64,000 nt of DNA from Penicillus capitatus (Eukaryota; Chlorophyta), in contig OZ287695.1 of assembly GCA_965649825.1 (NCBI GenBank), positions 2,046,001 to 2,110,000 of the forward strand. Direction: 5' to 3'. Made by a program: the position numbers and the translations under genes. Position 1 is the stretch's first letter. Each line of letters begins with the position of its first letter. A model generated the notes under the pieces. It did no database searches. It was given only the letters and a program-made list of their open reading frames with translations, and was not told the DNA's origin. This document shows, one piece after another, positions 22,350-33,337 of the stretch.

Positions 22350-23897
22350 TTAGACAGCGTCCTCGTCGATGTCTGGCATGAGCGATGCAGCCTCGAGATC
22401 GGCCGAAGGCTCAGGGATATCAGATATGCCGTTTAATGACCGATCCAACGCGGCCTGTTCAACGAATGTCGACTCGGGTAGTCCAGTGCCTTCGGTGCAA
22501 CGTTGTCGGTATGCGGCACGGGCAAGCTCTTCGATCTTCTGCGCCAGTGAAGGGTCTTCTTTCAAACGGGCGACGGCTTTTGCTCGACCATGTCCAATAC
22601 GCTCATCGTCAAAGCTATAGTGACTGCCGGTCTGTCGGACGATGTCCATCATCATGGCACCGTCAATCACACTGCTGACGCGACAGATGCCTTCGCCGTA
22701 GATGAGATCGAGCTCCGTTGTGCGATACGGTGGGGCCACTTTGTTCTTGATCGTTTTGAGCTTCAGTTTGTGACCGATGATGCGGCCATCGCTATCTTCG
22801 ATTTTCTTTCCCTGACGGACGTCCAGAATCTGCGAGGCGTTGTGTGGCAATGCCCGTCCTCCTGGTCGCACTTCGGGATTCGTAAAGGGCATCGCATTCA
22901 CTTTCATCCGCAGCTGATTGATAAAGATCGCTGTGCACATACTCTCCGGATCCTTGTCCGATCCCAGCACACCATTCACCAGTTTTATCCCACGACTCAT
23001 CAAACGCGCTTGGGTAGCGATCTAGGACAGAGGCGTCAGGAGAGGTTGAGAAGGAATGTCATGAACTCTGGCATCTTCGACACTGGCAATGAGCTCGTCG
23101 CTTGGTGTCATGGCAGCAACACTGTCGACGCAGATTCCGCCGACGACACGGGAACGAATAGCCGTCACCATCACATCGAAAGCTTGATCTCCGCTGTTCG
23201 GCGACACCAGAACGAGGTTATTGGGATTGACGCCAATTTTCTGAAGCCAGATCATCGCATTGCATCGGCGCCGTCGCAGACCGGCTCTTACCAGAGCGTA
23301 CTTACGATGAAAGGCATTTTCCATGTCAAAGTAGTAGACGTCGTTGTCTACCTTTTGGATCTCTGAGATGAGATGCCACGCCAACGTTGTCTTTCCACTT
23401 CCTTCGGGACCAAACATCTAGTCACATCATTTCTCACACTTTCTCGCACGCTTCGATATGGTAACCTCGATAATGCGACCCTTAGGTATGCCGCCGCCCA
23501 GCATGAAATCCAATGTCAAGATACCCGTCGACCACAGAGGTCTGCACGATCACTCTCGACGAAAAGAGTGACAAGAAAGACGTTGACATGTCTTGTGGGG
23601 CGTCGTTCAGCTTCATCACGGTCCCGCTGCCGTATTCCTTGTTGATCGCTTCGGTAAGCTTCTTTCGTGCGTCCGATTTCTGAAGGCGACGTTTCGATTG
23701 GCGCCGATGCGAAAGAGATCGACCTTTCGACGCTTCTCGACGTCGTCATCGATGTCCGGACCCTTTTTCTTTGGCCGACCGACGGCCGCAGATGCAGCGG
23801 TCTTTGTCGTTCGGACCGCAATTCCCGCGCGTTTCGTAATGAGCGACGTTCCACAGAATGCTCGGAGTCCCGCAGAGCGACGAACGCAGTGTCGCAT
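22350..23897 (-). CDS. recA: RecA recombinase, organelle-targeted
   Basis: Bacterial-type RecA for homologous recombination and repair of organellar DNA. After a basic Ser/Ala/Thr-rich N terminus typical of a transit peptide: KKLTEAINKEYGSGTVMKL; STGILTLDFMLGGGIPKGRI; Walker A FGPEGSGKTTLAWHL; YFDMENAFHRKYA; GICVDSVAAMTPSDEL (Walker B region); FINQLRMKVNA (L2); and PGGRALPHNASQILDVR. The C terminus is acidic. Introns: 44 nt after EKRRK, 46 nt (23542-23587, hairpin), one ending TGATGTGACTAG just before MFGPEG, a 51-nt silent one after HRKYAL, and 45 nt before IATQARLMS. Its ATG lies 2 nt past the stop of the TrmH-type gene on the same strand. Confidence 0.9.
23542..23587 (-). other. RecA intron with 7-bp stem
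   Basis: 46-nt intron (GTCAAC to GTGCAG) with TCACTCT and AGAGTGA as perfect 7-bp inverted arms about 8 nt apart (23550-23556 and 23565-23571). It carries the recurrent CACTCTTTT motif. Confidence 0.7.
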
Positions 23898-23899
23898 GG

Positions 23900-25022
23900 C
23901 TACAGCGATGTCCTTGTCAAGAGATGCGATACAATGTCCATAGCCTTATCCTAACCACGCACACACAAACACATCCTGTATCGTCGCAGATCGATGTCAA
24001 ACGCACCTGCTGACGCAGATAGTACGTCGCCAGAAGAATGCGCTGTTGGTGGGGGGAGAGATCGCCGTGAGCGCCGAGATGTTCAATGCGATGACGCCGG
24101 GCCTCGTAGAGGACCATGGCAGCCGCAACGGAGATATTGAACGACTCGACGCATCCATCCATCGGGATCACCGCACAGAGATCTGCATTTTCCATCACAG
24201 CAGGGGACACACCATCGCCTTCGTTTCCGAATACCACGGCGGTTGGGATCGTCCAATCGATATTCTGCAACGTGTCGTCGGCGTGGGAGGCAAGAGATGC
24301 GAATCGACCTGGATCGCAACGGCGTCGGAGGATGCAGCCGTGGCGATGATCTGATAGCCCATGGAACGGAGGACGGGGAAACATTCCTCAGCGCTTTGCC
24401 ACGTCTTGCGATACAGCCATTTGTCTGCTCCGGCGCTGCAGCGTTCAGAGAACTTGCGATATCGATTCCTAAACATCGAACGATTCGACCGTGGCGTCGT
24501 GGATGGAACCTAAGTGCCAAGGTTCGATGGTGTGTATGGCTCCACATCCCATTCCTCAAAGACAAGATTTTACAGAGAGTGAAGATCGGTGCTCCACGCA
24601 CCGTCTGCTGTGCGCATCACTGCTGCAACATTGCCACTGTTGATCAGCCCTGACGACGGATCTCGTGACAAGACGGGGACAGAGACTTACCGTCAATGAC
24701 GGGCAGCAGGTTGAAGGTTCTCTGTGCGACGACCTGTGATGTGTCTCTCGTAAGCGATCAGATCTCATCGAACGCGAAAGGGCACTTTTTGCAGCATCTC
24801 CTTGCGCCGTTGCGTCAGGAATGGATCCATTAGCCGCAAGATCGTCGCGCTGTCCACTGTGCGCGCATCGATTGGAAAGGCGTCAGAGAAGGGGAAGGTC
24901 TGCATCTCGCTAGAGAGGGGGGCGCATTCCAAGGTTCTTCGCGAGGCACGGCAGGGATGTATGGGCCATCGGTCATGCGTGATGCCACCGACGGCGAATC
25001 GGGCCACAGCATGCAAGGACAT
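23900..25022 (-). CDS. TrmH/SpoU-family RNA 2'-O-methyltransferase
   Basis: SPOUT-fold methyltransferase acting on tRNA or rRNA ribose. Spliced motifs run DPFLTQRRKEMLQKVVAQRT, NLLPVIDGLINSGNVAAVMR (motif 1: N..NVAAV.RTAD), GMGCGAIHTIEPW, SAGADKWLYRKTW, WTIPTAVVFGNEGDGVSP (motif 2) and IPMDGCVESFNISVAAAMVL (motif 3 with its catalytic knot). All three SPOUT motifs are intact. About six short introns are needed; one near 24450-24490 is uncertain. The stop (23900-23902) precedes the RecA ATG by 2 nt. The chosen start gives an N-terminal extension that could be a transit peptide, so an organellar tRNA Gm18-like or 23S rRNA role is possible. Confidence 0.85.
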
Positions 25023-25250
25023 GATGTTTGTTTGTTTGTTCGTCGACGCGGGCCGTGTGTTCGTTCGCCATGTTCTATTGCCTCGATTGAGTCGTTTTTT
25101 ATCCGTTGGTGGGCGATCTTTGGTGAAAGCTGTGAAGCGTTTTTTTCGCGTGGGCGTCGCGCTTTCTTTCCTCGTCGTCGCCATTCTGAAACGATCTTCA
25201 AACGCGTCTGAGTTTTTGACGCCATACCCGACATTGAATTCAGGTTTTCA

Positions 25251-26258
25251 ATGGGGCGCAAACGCGCACAGATAGACGTAACGCTAAAGCTCCTCCTCGA
25301 CTGTGGAGACCTGAGACCTGGAAATGGTGTCCTGCAAGTGTCGACACGTGAACAAACGCGCAGCGCAGATTTGAGTCGAGACGGAATCATCGTTTTCGAA
25401 GGTAAGGAAGATGTGGTGGGTGGAGGCGAGATGGGCCGCTGGTAACACGTGGCCTCGTGGCCGTCCGTTTTGTGCCTCCGATGATGTGTCCGATGCGTGC
25501 GTGAGACGATGTTTTTCAGGTGAAAGGCATCGGTCATTATCCAGCTTCGCTGTGGCAGCCATCCGTTCCTGTGGCGCAGTGGGGCGCAAAACAGCGAATG
25601 GCTGGCAGGTTGTGAATTACCAAGGACGGTATGTCGCTGCTTTCGGTTTTCGCGCCTGCTGTACAATGTGGTGTTGTGAGACAGACCATTGGAGCAGTAC
25701 CGTGCAGAATTTCTAGAAAAAGAGAGTCAGGCTTCGGATTCCGGTGGCGAAGTGGAACACGTGATGCACAAAACCGGTGTCAAAAAGCGACGCATGACAT
25801 GGCGTCTTCCGCCAGAAGAGACGCTGAAGCAGGAGCTGGCAGCATCGGACAGAGAAGAAACGGCGCGCAGTTCGGATTCGGGTGGAAGCCGAGTGAGTAC
25901 TCCCGAAATGACGACGACGGTGGCGACGATGGTGATTCAGCGTCCCTCCTGCGCAAAGGGATCTAAGCAGAAACGCGTGCGCCCGTCGCCAACGTGGTTC
26001 GACGCTTTGCCTGTGCGTCGCGAGATGACGATGATGGAGAAAGACGCTCTGACGCCGCGTTTGTTGCCCGCTGTGAGGAAGCTACCGTGTCCAGATGCGC
26101 TCTGTGGCATGAAACTCGAGAAAACGGCCCCAATAGTGAAGCGACGCACGGCTGAAGAAGAAGATGAGGAAGATGACGCCAATCAGAGGCGTGCTGCGAA
26201 TATGTGGCTGAAGAAAGCTTTGAATAAGCGCCACAGGGAAGAGTGTGGGATGTCATAA
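25251..26258 (+). CDS. RAMA-domain nuclear protein
   Basis: The first exon reads QIDVTLKLLLDCGDLRPGNG and LQVSTREQTRSADLSRDGII. After introns come SSFAVAAIRSCGAVGRKTAN, GWQVVNYQGR and PLEQYRAEFLEK. This is the RAMA domain (as in MPND), thought to recognise modified DNA or chromatin. No MPN/JAMM protease domain follows; instead there is a basic/acidic, low-complexity tail with KKRRM and EEEDEEDD, consistent with a nuclear location. Introns follow IIVFE (about 120 nt, long for this window), GWQ and YQGR. Divergent from the methyltransferase gene with 228 bp between start codons, so a shared promoter is likely. Confidence 0.7.
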
Positions 26259-26839
26259 TCGCTCATCGCCCGACCACCTTCATGAACTTGCTCTCTCGCG
26301 TTTGCAACGCCACACAACGAAGCTCTTGCTTTTGTTCTTACTGTGTACCTGTTTACGGGACTTGATCGATCGAGGTTCGGGTCTCTTTTTTGCGGCGGCG
26401 GTGGCGGCGGCTTGGAGGAGGTTCTCACTCCGATATAGTAATGGATGGATCTGTGGCGTGCGGGAATGACGGACACTCTTGTATTAAGTACTAAGCTGAC
26501 CTACTGAGAGTCTAGCATCAATAAATGATGGCATGTAGCACCTGGGAGTCCCACACACATGGGTCACTCTTTTTCTCTGTTTTTTGTGTCCGGCCGTGAC
26601 GGTGAAACCATCACCTGCGGCTTCAGACAGCGTGCTTCCCTTACTCTAATTCTTTCAAATGTAATGCCATGAAGCCAAAGATGTTGAAGGTGCCAGAGGT
26701 GCGCAGATGTGAACGAGTGTGTCGGGATCCGGACGTGTTTAATGAACCATTTCGTTTTCTTACTTAAATCGGAGGCGCCCACATTGTTCAAAGCCTCAAC
26801 AACAAACGCATATTGAAGGGAGATACATGTGAAGGCTCT
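26259..26839. other. Intergenic, convergent 3' ends
   Basis: No gene supported. An AATAAA-like sequence occurs near 26520 and could serve 3' processing of the RAMA-domain gene. Confidence 0.45.
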
Positions 26840-28689
26840 TTAGCCAGAAGCAGACAATCTCAAACGATTGGCTTTATTGAAAACGGCAGCACCAATGCGC
26901 CGACCGAGATTCTGTCCGGCTACGTCATCTGCCTTGATGTGGATGCCGCCGTAGAGACGCGACTGTCCGGATTGTCCAGACGCCGCGCTAAACCTTTGCC
27001 AGCAGAGAATCACATCCTCTGCCGGAACGTAACCTTCCGTATTTAACCCCCTGTTGGGCACATTCGATATGCCAGGAATGGCATCCGAACGCGGTTCAAA
27101 AAGAGACTCCCCTTCTGGAATGCGATCACAGGATGGTCCGCGATAGATATCGTCACCGAAGAATAGTTGTAGTGCCTCGGCTGCCGCAGCACTGAATGTC
27201 GAATGGCCAGAAGTGTATGCAGCGAAGGCAGGAGTGACAAACGACGCCGCTTGATACGGTCGCCACTCGCTTATATTGACGTCACCGACGCCTCTATACG
27301 GACCCATCCACGCGCGTCGAATCTGTCCTCTGTATGCGCCGCATTGGATCATTTGTAGAGGACGTCCGAAATCGAAGGACGTCTTCGTTTGCCAGCTTGC
27401 GATGCCAGCATCGTAGACGGCGTTACCTACGATAAAAAGCAGACGTGCTGTCTCGGCTGGACTCAGCTGTTCGCTTCGTGCAGCGTCGGCAGCGATTTTC
27501 CAAAAATGTCCGGCCGGTTGTGTCGTATCCGGTCCGTCGGCCCAGTACTCGGCGATGATTTTCAGGCCGTCATCGAGTTCGCCCGAAATCCTGCACAGCA
27601 CGAAAGACAGTGAACACCACACGTCGTCCGGTGAAGTGACGCACTGGAGGACTTGTTCCCACTGTTCGCGAAAATCTGTCGTTCCTGCCATCGGCGGCGC
27701 CTCGGTCAGGTCGAATCCCGTGCTTTCGTTGCCGGGCCGCAAAGCATAGGGCGTGTACCGTCCAGCCCACGGATAAAGGAACTTCTGCGGGATGCAGCTT
27801 CGCGTGCCGAAGTCTGCCGCACCCATCGGAACGCACAGCGGTTGCCAGCGATTGATATCGGCAATCTCATTGTCACAGTCTGTAATACCGGCCAGTAGCT
27901 GCGCCTTATTCATCGTTTGATAAGAGGCAGGATTAGGCTTGTCTCCCAAATCCCCTCGCGCTGTAAAACCGTCCGCCGTATACTGCAGCAAAGACGTGGG
28001 ACTCAGATGTCAGAGTGATCGGAACGCACCTTGTCGATGACACATTGACAGACAGCAACGCCCAATAGTATGGCAGATTCGCGAGTGATGGGACCGCTCA
28101 GAACTTGACGGGCGACCGTAGCTGCCGGAAGCCCAGCAACGAATTCCATATCTGAAATGAGATCGGTTATGTTTTTGCCAGAGAAATCTTGGTACTGCTG
28201 GTTGACGCGGTCGAACGATGGTCGATCGCCGAACAACGAACGCACAGCCCAGAAGGCTGCGCCGTCCATGGCGTGGGCCATCGTCTCGGCTGTTGGGTTT
28301 GAGAACTTGAATGCGCATTCAGTGTCCGACCGATAATCTGCAAACAGCGTTCCCACGTCACGAGAGGCGTCGGTGTTTACTCTCTTACCTTGTCGGTTGA
28401 GGGCCGCAGCCTCATAGAGAGCGCTGCCGACGATGGCACTGATTCGACCGGCCGCTGGAGGCGAAATGATGTCGAAATTCAGCTTTAGCTGGATGAGGGT
28501 CACGATGGCCCATGCATAGGCACGGTTGTCGCCGTCAGCAACGGGTCCAGTCGTCACAGGAAGCTTAGGGATAAAGTCTCCTTGCGTACAGGTGCTTGCG
28601 CAAGAAGGCGGGAGAAAAAGATCTGCATGAACGCAGAGGACGGGGGAGAAAACGAGAACGAACGCGAGCAGGGTGGAGGACGAAAACAT
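26840..28689 (-). CDS. Vanadium-haloperoxidase-type PAP2 enzyme B, secreted
   Basis: Paralogue of A and C. Start at 28689 with signal peptide MFSSSTLLAFVLVFSPVLC. The K(x6)RP (KTSFDFGRP), TSGHSTFSA and SRLYGGIH residues are all present, with conserved YWADGPDTT and GYVPAEDVILCW around them. Introns: 48 nt silent after LNRQ, 27983-28030 after CVIDK, and about 54 nt within QVLQ/ISGEL. The intron that A and C carry in the RGQ/RRAW region is absent here. It lacks the His-rich tail of A. It lies head to head with C. Confidence 0.87.
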
Positions 28690-29928
28690 GGTACGCGTCG
28701 AGACGTCGATCAGTGGCACTTTGAACGGAGTGAGGGCCCCGTAAAAAACGTGCCCTGGCGCAAGGCTGTCTGTCTTGTAGCAACAATGCGTCGCGTCCAA
28801 AAACGGCCACAACGTGGCAACACGTGTTGTGTGATGGGACACCTGTCACTGTCATTACCACCGTAAGCTTTCCAAGCGCTCTCCTTTTCAGCCATAAAAT
28901 TATGCGTTGTGTGGAGTGTTCAGACGGGGTATCTATGTATCACATGTGGGCCTGGACAGAGTTCTCTGTCAGAAAGATCATCTCTGTGGGCAGGCAGCCA
29001 AAGCTTGGAGTTACCTCGGTAATGGATACTAGGCAATTGGAAACGGTGATTGGTGATGAGGTCATGCGTGCGTGCTGTCGAAAGGTAAAAGCCATACAGG
29101 TGACCAAGAAACGGCATCATCTCGACTTCCTGTCTATATGCTTACTGTCGCGTTCTTCATCTGTGCTTCGTGAATGAAATGACCCATGCAAGGCAGGAGA
29201 GAACACATCGGTCGATTCTCTCTAATATGTCATGTACGAAATGAATGCCTCTCTGTGCTCTCCCTTGTTTGCAGACAGAAGTGCCGAAGGCGAGCCATGG
29301 CGGCTTCAAAAGATGTTAACCCAGTAATGGGTCGCTGTCTCATGATCCCTGCCTCTTCCAACTGTCTCTGGTATTGCTGTTGTGAGTCAAATGCTTTGTT
29401 GGATGCTATTGAATCTTCAGAAACACGGAAATCGACCTCCGGTCAAAAAGACTTCCGTAAACGACCGAACCGTTCAACGGCACTACGGGAAGATTTTTTG
29501 GATCCGCGGATTGATAAACGACAATGCGGCGCACAACAAAACAGACAAGCGCGATAGGCTACAGCTCCGGAAGGATGGACCACGATACACGCATTCGACC
29601 CATATCGCTTCTTTTCTGTCGCTTATGATTCGTCGCCGTACAGAACGCAGAGCCGTACTGAAAAGAGCTCGTTGATCGCAGACGGGAAAAGCGTTACGCC
29701 GTTCACCTTTGTAACATCCCCCGCTTTTCTTATCTTCCTGCGAAGCGAGCGATGCAAGCTGCATAGACACAACCGCTAAGAAAACAAATACCAGTGGACT
29801 GACAGTTCACATCATCATCGACGTCGTCAGCGAACCTCGGATTAACTGAGGTTGGACATTCGTGATAAGGCCACAAGGATCTTTGACTCTTCTGTTCTGT
29901 GCAATTTTGCTGCTGTCGACGTTTAAAG
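28690..29928. other. Divergent promoter region between haloperoxidases B and C
   Basis: About 1.24 kb between two head-to-head paralogues. Several open frames exist on both strands but none resembles a protein family or shows convincing splice signals. Likely regulatory, since both genes start at its ends. Confidence 0.4.
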
Positions 29929-31908
29929 ATGTTTCGAACGAGGCTTTTAGTTGTTGCTCTGCTCTTCGGAGCGAACTATGTGCAGGGCACTGTGTATTCT
30001 TCACCGTCTTGCCAGCAACAATGCACCAGCGAGGCAGATTTCGTCCATGACCTGCCGGACGAAACGGGACCGGTAGAACAGGGCGACAACCGAGCTTATG
30101 CCTGGTCCATCGTTGCGCTGATTCAACTGAAGAGCAATATTAAAGACATCTCGCCTCCTGCCGCTGCCCGCGTTTGCGGTCTCGTCGGTACCTGTCTTTA
30201 CGAGGCAGCTGCGCTCTATAATCCCAGTAAGCTCATCGCCAGACGCCCTCGCGTTTTGCGAAACGTGTCTCAGGATATAAATCTTCCGTTAGTCCGTTGA
30301 AACGGTATTCTTTTTGGCGAGATGGGACAGGACATAACAAACATATCATCCATGCCGTAAAGCGTGCAGGATTCTTGGGTGTCGATTCCTTTCTGCGTGA
30401 TGGGTCGGGAGAAGACGAACAGCTCATCCACGCTATGGACGGTGCAGGATTCTGGGCTGTCCGATCTCTCTTTGGTGAAAGAGCGAGCTTTGATCAAGTC
30501 CTATCTCAATACAGAAGCTTTTCGGGTTTGGACATCGAATCTCTGATTCCCATCATTGAGGCAGCCGTACAGCATCCTCGTATCCACGGTAAACTCATAC
30601 CTGACGACCGAACCGCCGGGATCGTTGATGGTGCTTTGGCCTGTCAGCGTGTCATCGAGAAGGTATTGACTGTAAAGTATGTGGGTCAGTCATTTTAGAC
30701 GTCTTCTTTGTAGTACACCAAGGATGGCTTCAATCCCGACGGGACACATCGTGACGACCAGCCGCCAGTCGTCGACTACAGACCTTATAACCTTCCGCAA
30801 CGCCTCGCAGGGATTACGGACTGCGATAACGAGATCAAGAATCCGAGCACCTGGCAGCCGTTATGCATTCCGAGTCAACCCGAGGATTTTGGCACGACGG
30901 CCTGCACGCCACAGAGTTTTCTTGCTCCCTTCGCGGGACGCTACGAACCTTTTGCACTTCAAGCCGGCGACGAGACAAGTGGCGATGCGCTGTTGGGACC
31001 TCCTCCCGTTGCCGGGACGGCAGAATTCAGAAAGCAATGGGAAGAAGTTCTCGAGTAAGCGACCTTCTGGAAAAGGAGCTTGATGAGGAGATTTCTCCAT
31101 TGTTTGTTAGATTTTCAGCGAATCTGGACGATGTCGACAAGATCATTGCGGAGTACTGGGCAGATGGTCCGGACTCCACCGCGCCTCCCGGTCATTTCTT
31201 CAAGATCGCCGCCGACGCAGCGTTGAGTGAAAATCTCGACGTCTCGGAAACGGCACGACTGCTCTTCATCGTCGGAAGCGCCGTCTACGATGCCGGTATT
31301 GCCAGCTGGAGAACGAAGACAACATTTGATCTCATTCGCCCACTACAGATGATCCAGTGCGGAGAGTTTAGGGGACAGTACGTCACACTTGCATCTCACT
31401 CTTTTTGACTCGTTTGCCTGGTAGGGAGAGGCTTGCGTGGAAAGGACGTTATCAAGGGATCCTCCTCACAAACATAAGCGAATGGCGTCCTTACCAAGCA
31501 ACAGATTTCGTAACGCCGCCATTCGCCGCCTATACATCTGGACACTCCACTTTTAGCTCCGCAGCTGCCGAAGCGTTGCGTCTTTTTTTCGGCGATGATG
31601 CGTACAGAGGACCACGCTGTCACAAGACAGCTGAAGGTGCGTCGCTTTTTGAACCTAAATCGAGCAAGATGCCAGGCATCTCGGATGTCCCGAATTCTGG
31701 CCCGATGACACCGGGCTACGTCCCTGCTGACGATGTTGTTTTGTGCTGGGATACCTATACCGCTGCCGCAGACGAGGCAGGGACCTCGCGACTTCTTGGC
31801 GGCATTCATATTCGCGCCGACGATGTGGCTGGACAGATCCTCGGACGCTCTATTGGAAGCGACGTTTTCGACAAGGCTCAAGAACTCCTCATTCCTTATG
31901 GTCTCTAA
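29929..31908 (+). CDS. Vanadium-haloperoxidase-type PAP2 enzyme C, secreted
   Basis: Paralogue on the opposite strand. Signal peptide MFRTRLLVVALLFGANYVQG; catalytic KTTFDLIRP, TSGHSTFSS and SRLLGGIH are intact. Introns: donor GTAAGCTC near 30228, donor GTATTG after QRVIEK (acceptor at about 30713), donor GTAAGCG after EVLE, and 31378-31424 after RGQ. Upstream of the exon for HAMDGAGFWAVRSLFGE there is an open, degenerate duplicate of the same segment (HAVKRAGFLGV). This suggests a partial tandem exon duplication at about 30318-30460. It is unclear which part is used in the mature mRNA, so the middle of the model is uncertain. Confidence 0.83.
31378..31424 (+). other. Motif-bearing intron in haloperoxidase C
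   Basis: 47-nt intron: GTACGTCACACTTG at the donor, TCTCACTCTTTTT in the middle, GGTAG acceptor. It joins RGQ to ERLAW in phase 2, at the same site as the 7869-7920 intron of paralogue A. Confidence 0.75.
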
Positions 31909-32397
31909 TCAGACATCTGCCATTTCATCTCCTTCAAACAGATGGCGGCGCCATCGTGATGTGACGAGCATTCTTCCTCGCCGCACAATCAATAATTTCA
32001 TGCTCTTACGAGATCTTTCGTTGACTGGGACGTGATCTGCCCTGAGTAGCAGAGATAGATATTCTGCCTGTTTTCCCTAATTAGAATTGATAAGGTCTAC
32101 CATGTTTGTCCTGCACACATTTTGTGTGTGCATTCTGTAGTTGTGCTTATTGATCATTGCCGTTTTTGTCAATAAACGACAGTTTGTCCTAAGTCATGAA
32201 TGCCAAACTGCCCGAGATACACTTTGGCCAAACACAGATGCTCTCTTTATAATTGGCAGCGTATCTGCCAGTTCTGTGAAGCGATGGACTATGTCGACCA
32301 CGCGCTCAACGCATCGCTTCCGAAAGAAACCGCGATCAGGATGCTGTCCGGTTGCGCTCGTGCTGTCGCGTCGCCGTTCGTCAGGAGAGAGAAGCTA
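31909..32397. other. Intergenic with hairpin
   Basis: Holds the 3' region of haloperoxidase C and the 5' side of the phosphatase gene. A perfect inverted repeat, TGCACACA (32112-32119) and TGTGTGCA (32125-32132), could form a hairpin in the 3' UTR. A short upstream exon of the phosphatase (from 32284) is possible. Confidence 0.5.
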
Positions 32398-33328
32398 TGG
32401 GGTTCGTCTTACAGGATGCTTCTCCGCTGTCGCTTCGACGTCACGTCCGTATTCCTCACGTCGAATCAAACGCCTTTATGGGACTCTCATTCGTGGTTGC
32501 GTCCGTTGCCGTCGTACCCTCTGCTCTTGGCTGGGCCTTACAGCCCTATCTACCCTCCCCTGCTACGTTCGTCCTCTTTCATGTCGCTGCATCAGGTTTC
32601 GCCGTCGCCCTTGCCGCCGTAGAACCATGGGCGCATCAAACGACACGCCTTCTAGGCAAAGTATCGATCCTTCCGGCGCCGTACCTCTCATCGAATGCAT
32701 ACGAGATGAAAGGGCGACGCTGGTAAGCTGCGCTTATGGGGCAAGGTTCTGTTTTGGCCTTTCCATCTGGGCATCCGAGTGCGGCATCTCCTGCGAAGAC
32801 GGATTTCCCACGAGCCTCCATTTCATGAAATTGCCCCTGGATGGTCTCGTCTGTCTTCTGCCTCTACATCCAACATGGCGGCGTACAGGATTGTGGGCGG
32901 CTGGCCAGATCGGCAGACATCATTGCCAGATGGAGATCCATCTGTCATCGACTGCACATGCGAGTTCCCAAAAATGCATGATACCAAACGCTATCTCTGT
33001 CTGCCGACATGGGATACTCATGGTAACATCTCTCACGCTTGTGCCGATCTCTCATCTCCCGTTGTCAGGAGTGACGGCTCAGCAGATCAAAAAGGGCGTT
33101 GACTGGGCCATGAAACAACGAGACGATGGACACGCCGTCTACATACATTGCGCCCATGGCCACGGCCGTTCCGTTGGCCTACTCGTCGCCTGCTTTCTCA
33201 AAGCGGGTCAGTGCCATTCCATTACCGAAGGAGAAGCCATGATTAAAGCCATCCGTCCAAAGATACGGCTCAATACCAGACAGAAGAGAGAAATCACTCG
33301 ATGGATGGAGATCGAAGGATCTGAGTAA
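32398..33328 (+). CDS. Dual-specificity phosphatase with N-terminal TM region
   Basis: The catalytic loop is VYIHCAHGHGRSVGLLV (HCxxGxxRS), preceded by GGWPDRQT, VIDCTCEFPKM and YLCLPTWDTHG. This is the layout of atypical dual-specificity phosphatases that act on phosphotyrosine/threonine, lipids or glucans. The N-terminal exon has hydrophobic segments (LSFVVASVAVVPSALGWAL and FVLFHVAASGFAVALAAV), so it is probably membrane-anchored. Introns near 32660-32742, about 32850-32894 and 33022-33067 were placed from frame. The ATG at 32398 is the first in frame with the TM region. Its stop is 9 bp from the stop of the convergent RqcH gene. Confidence 0.75.
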
Positions 33329-33337
33329 AAAGTCCCT

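Noticed and set aside
22590-23366. 258-codon plus-strand ORF
   Set aside because: Antisense to RecA exons that carry Walker and L2 motifs.
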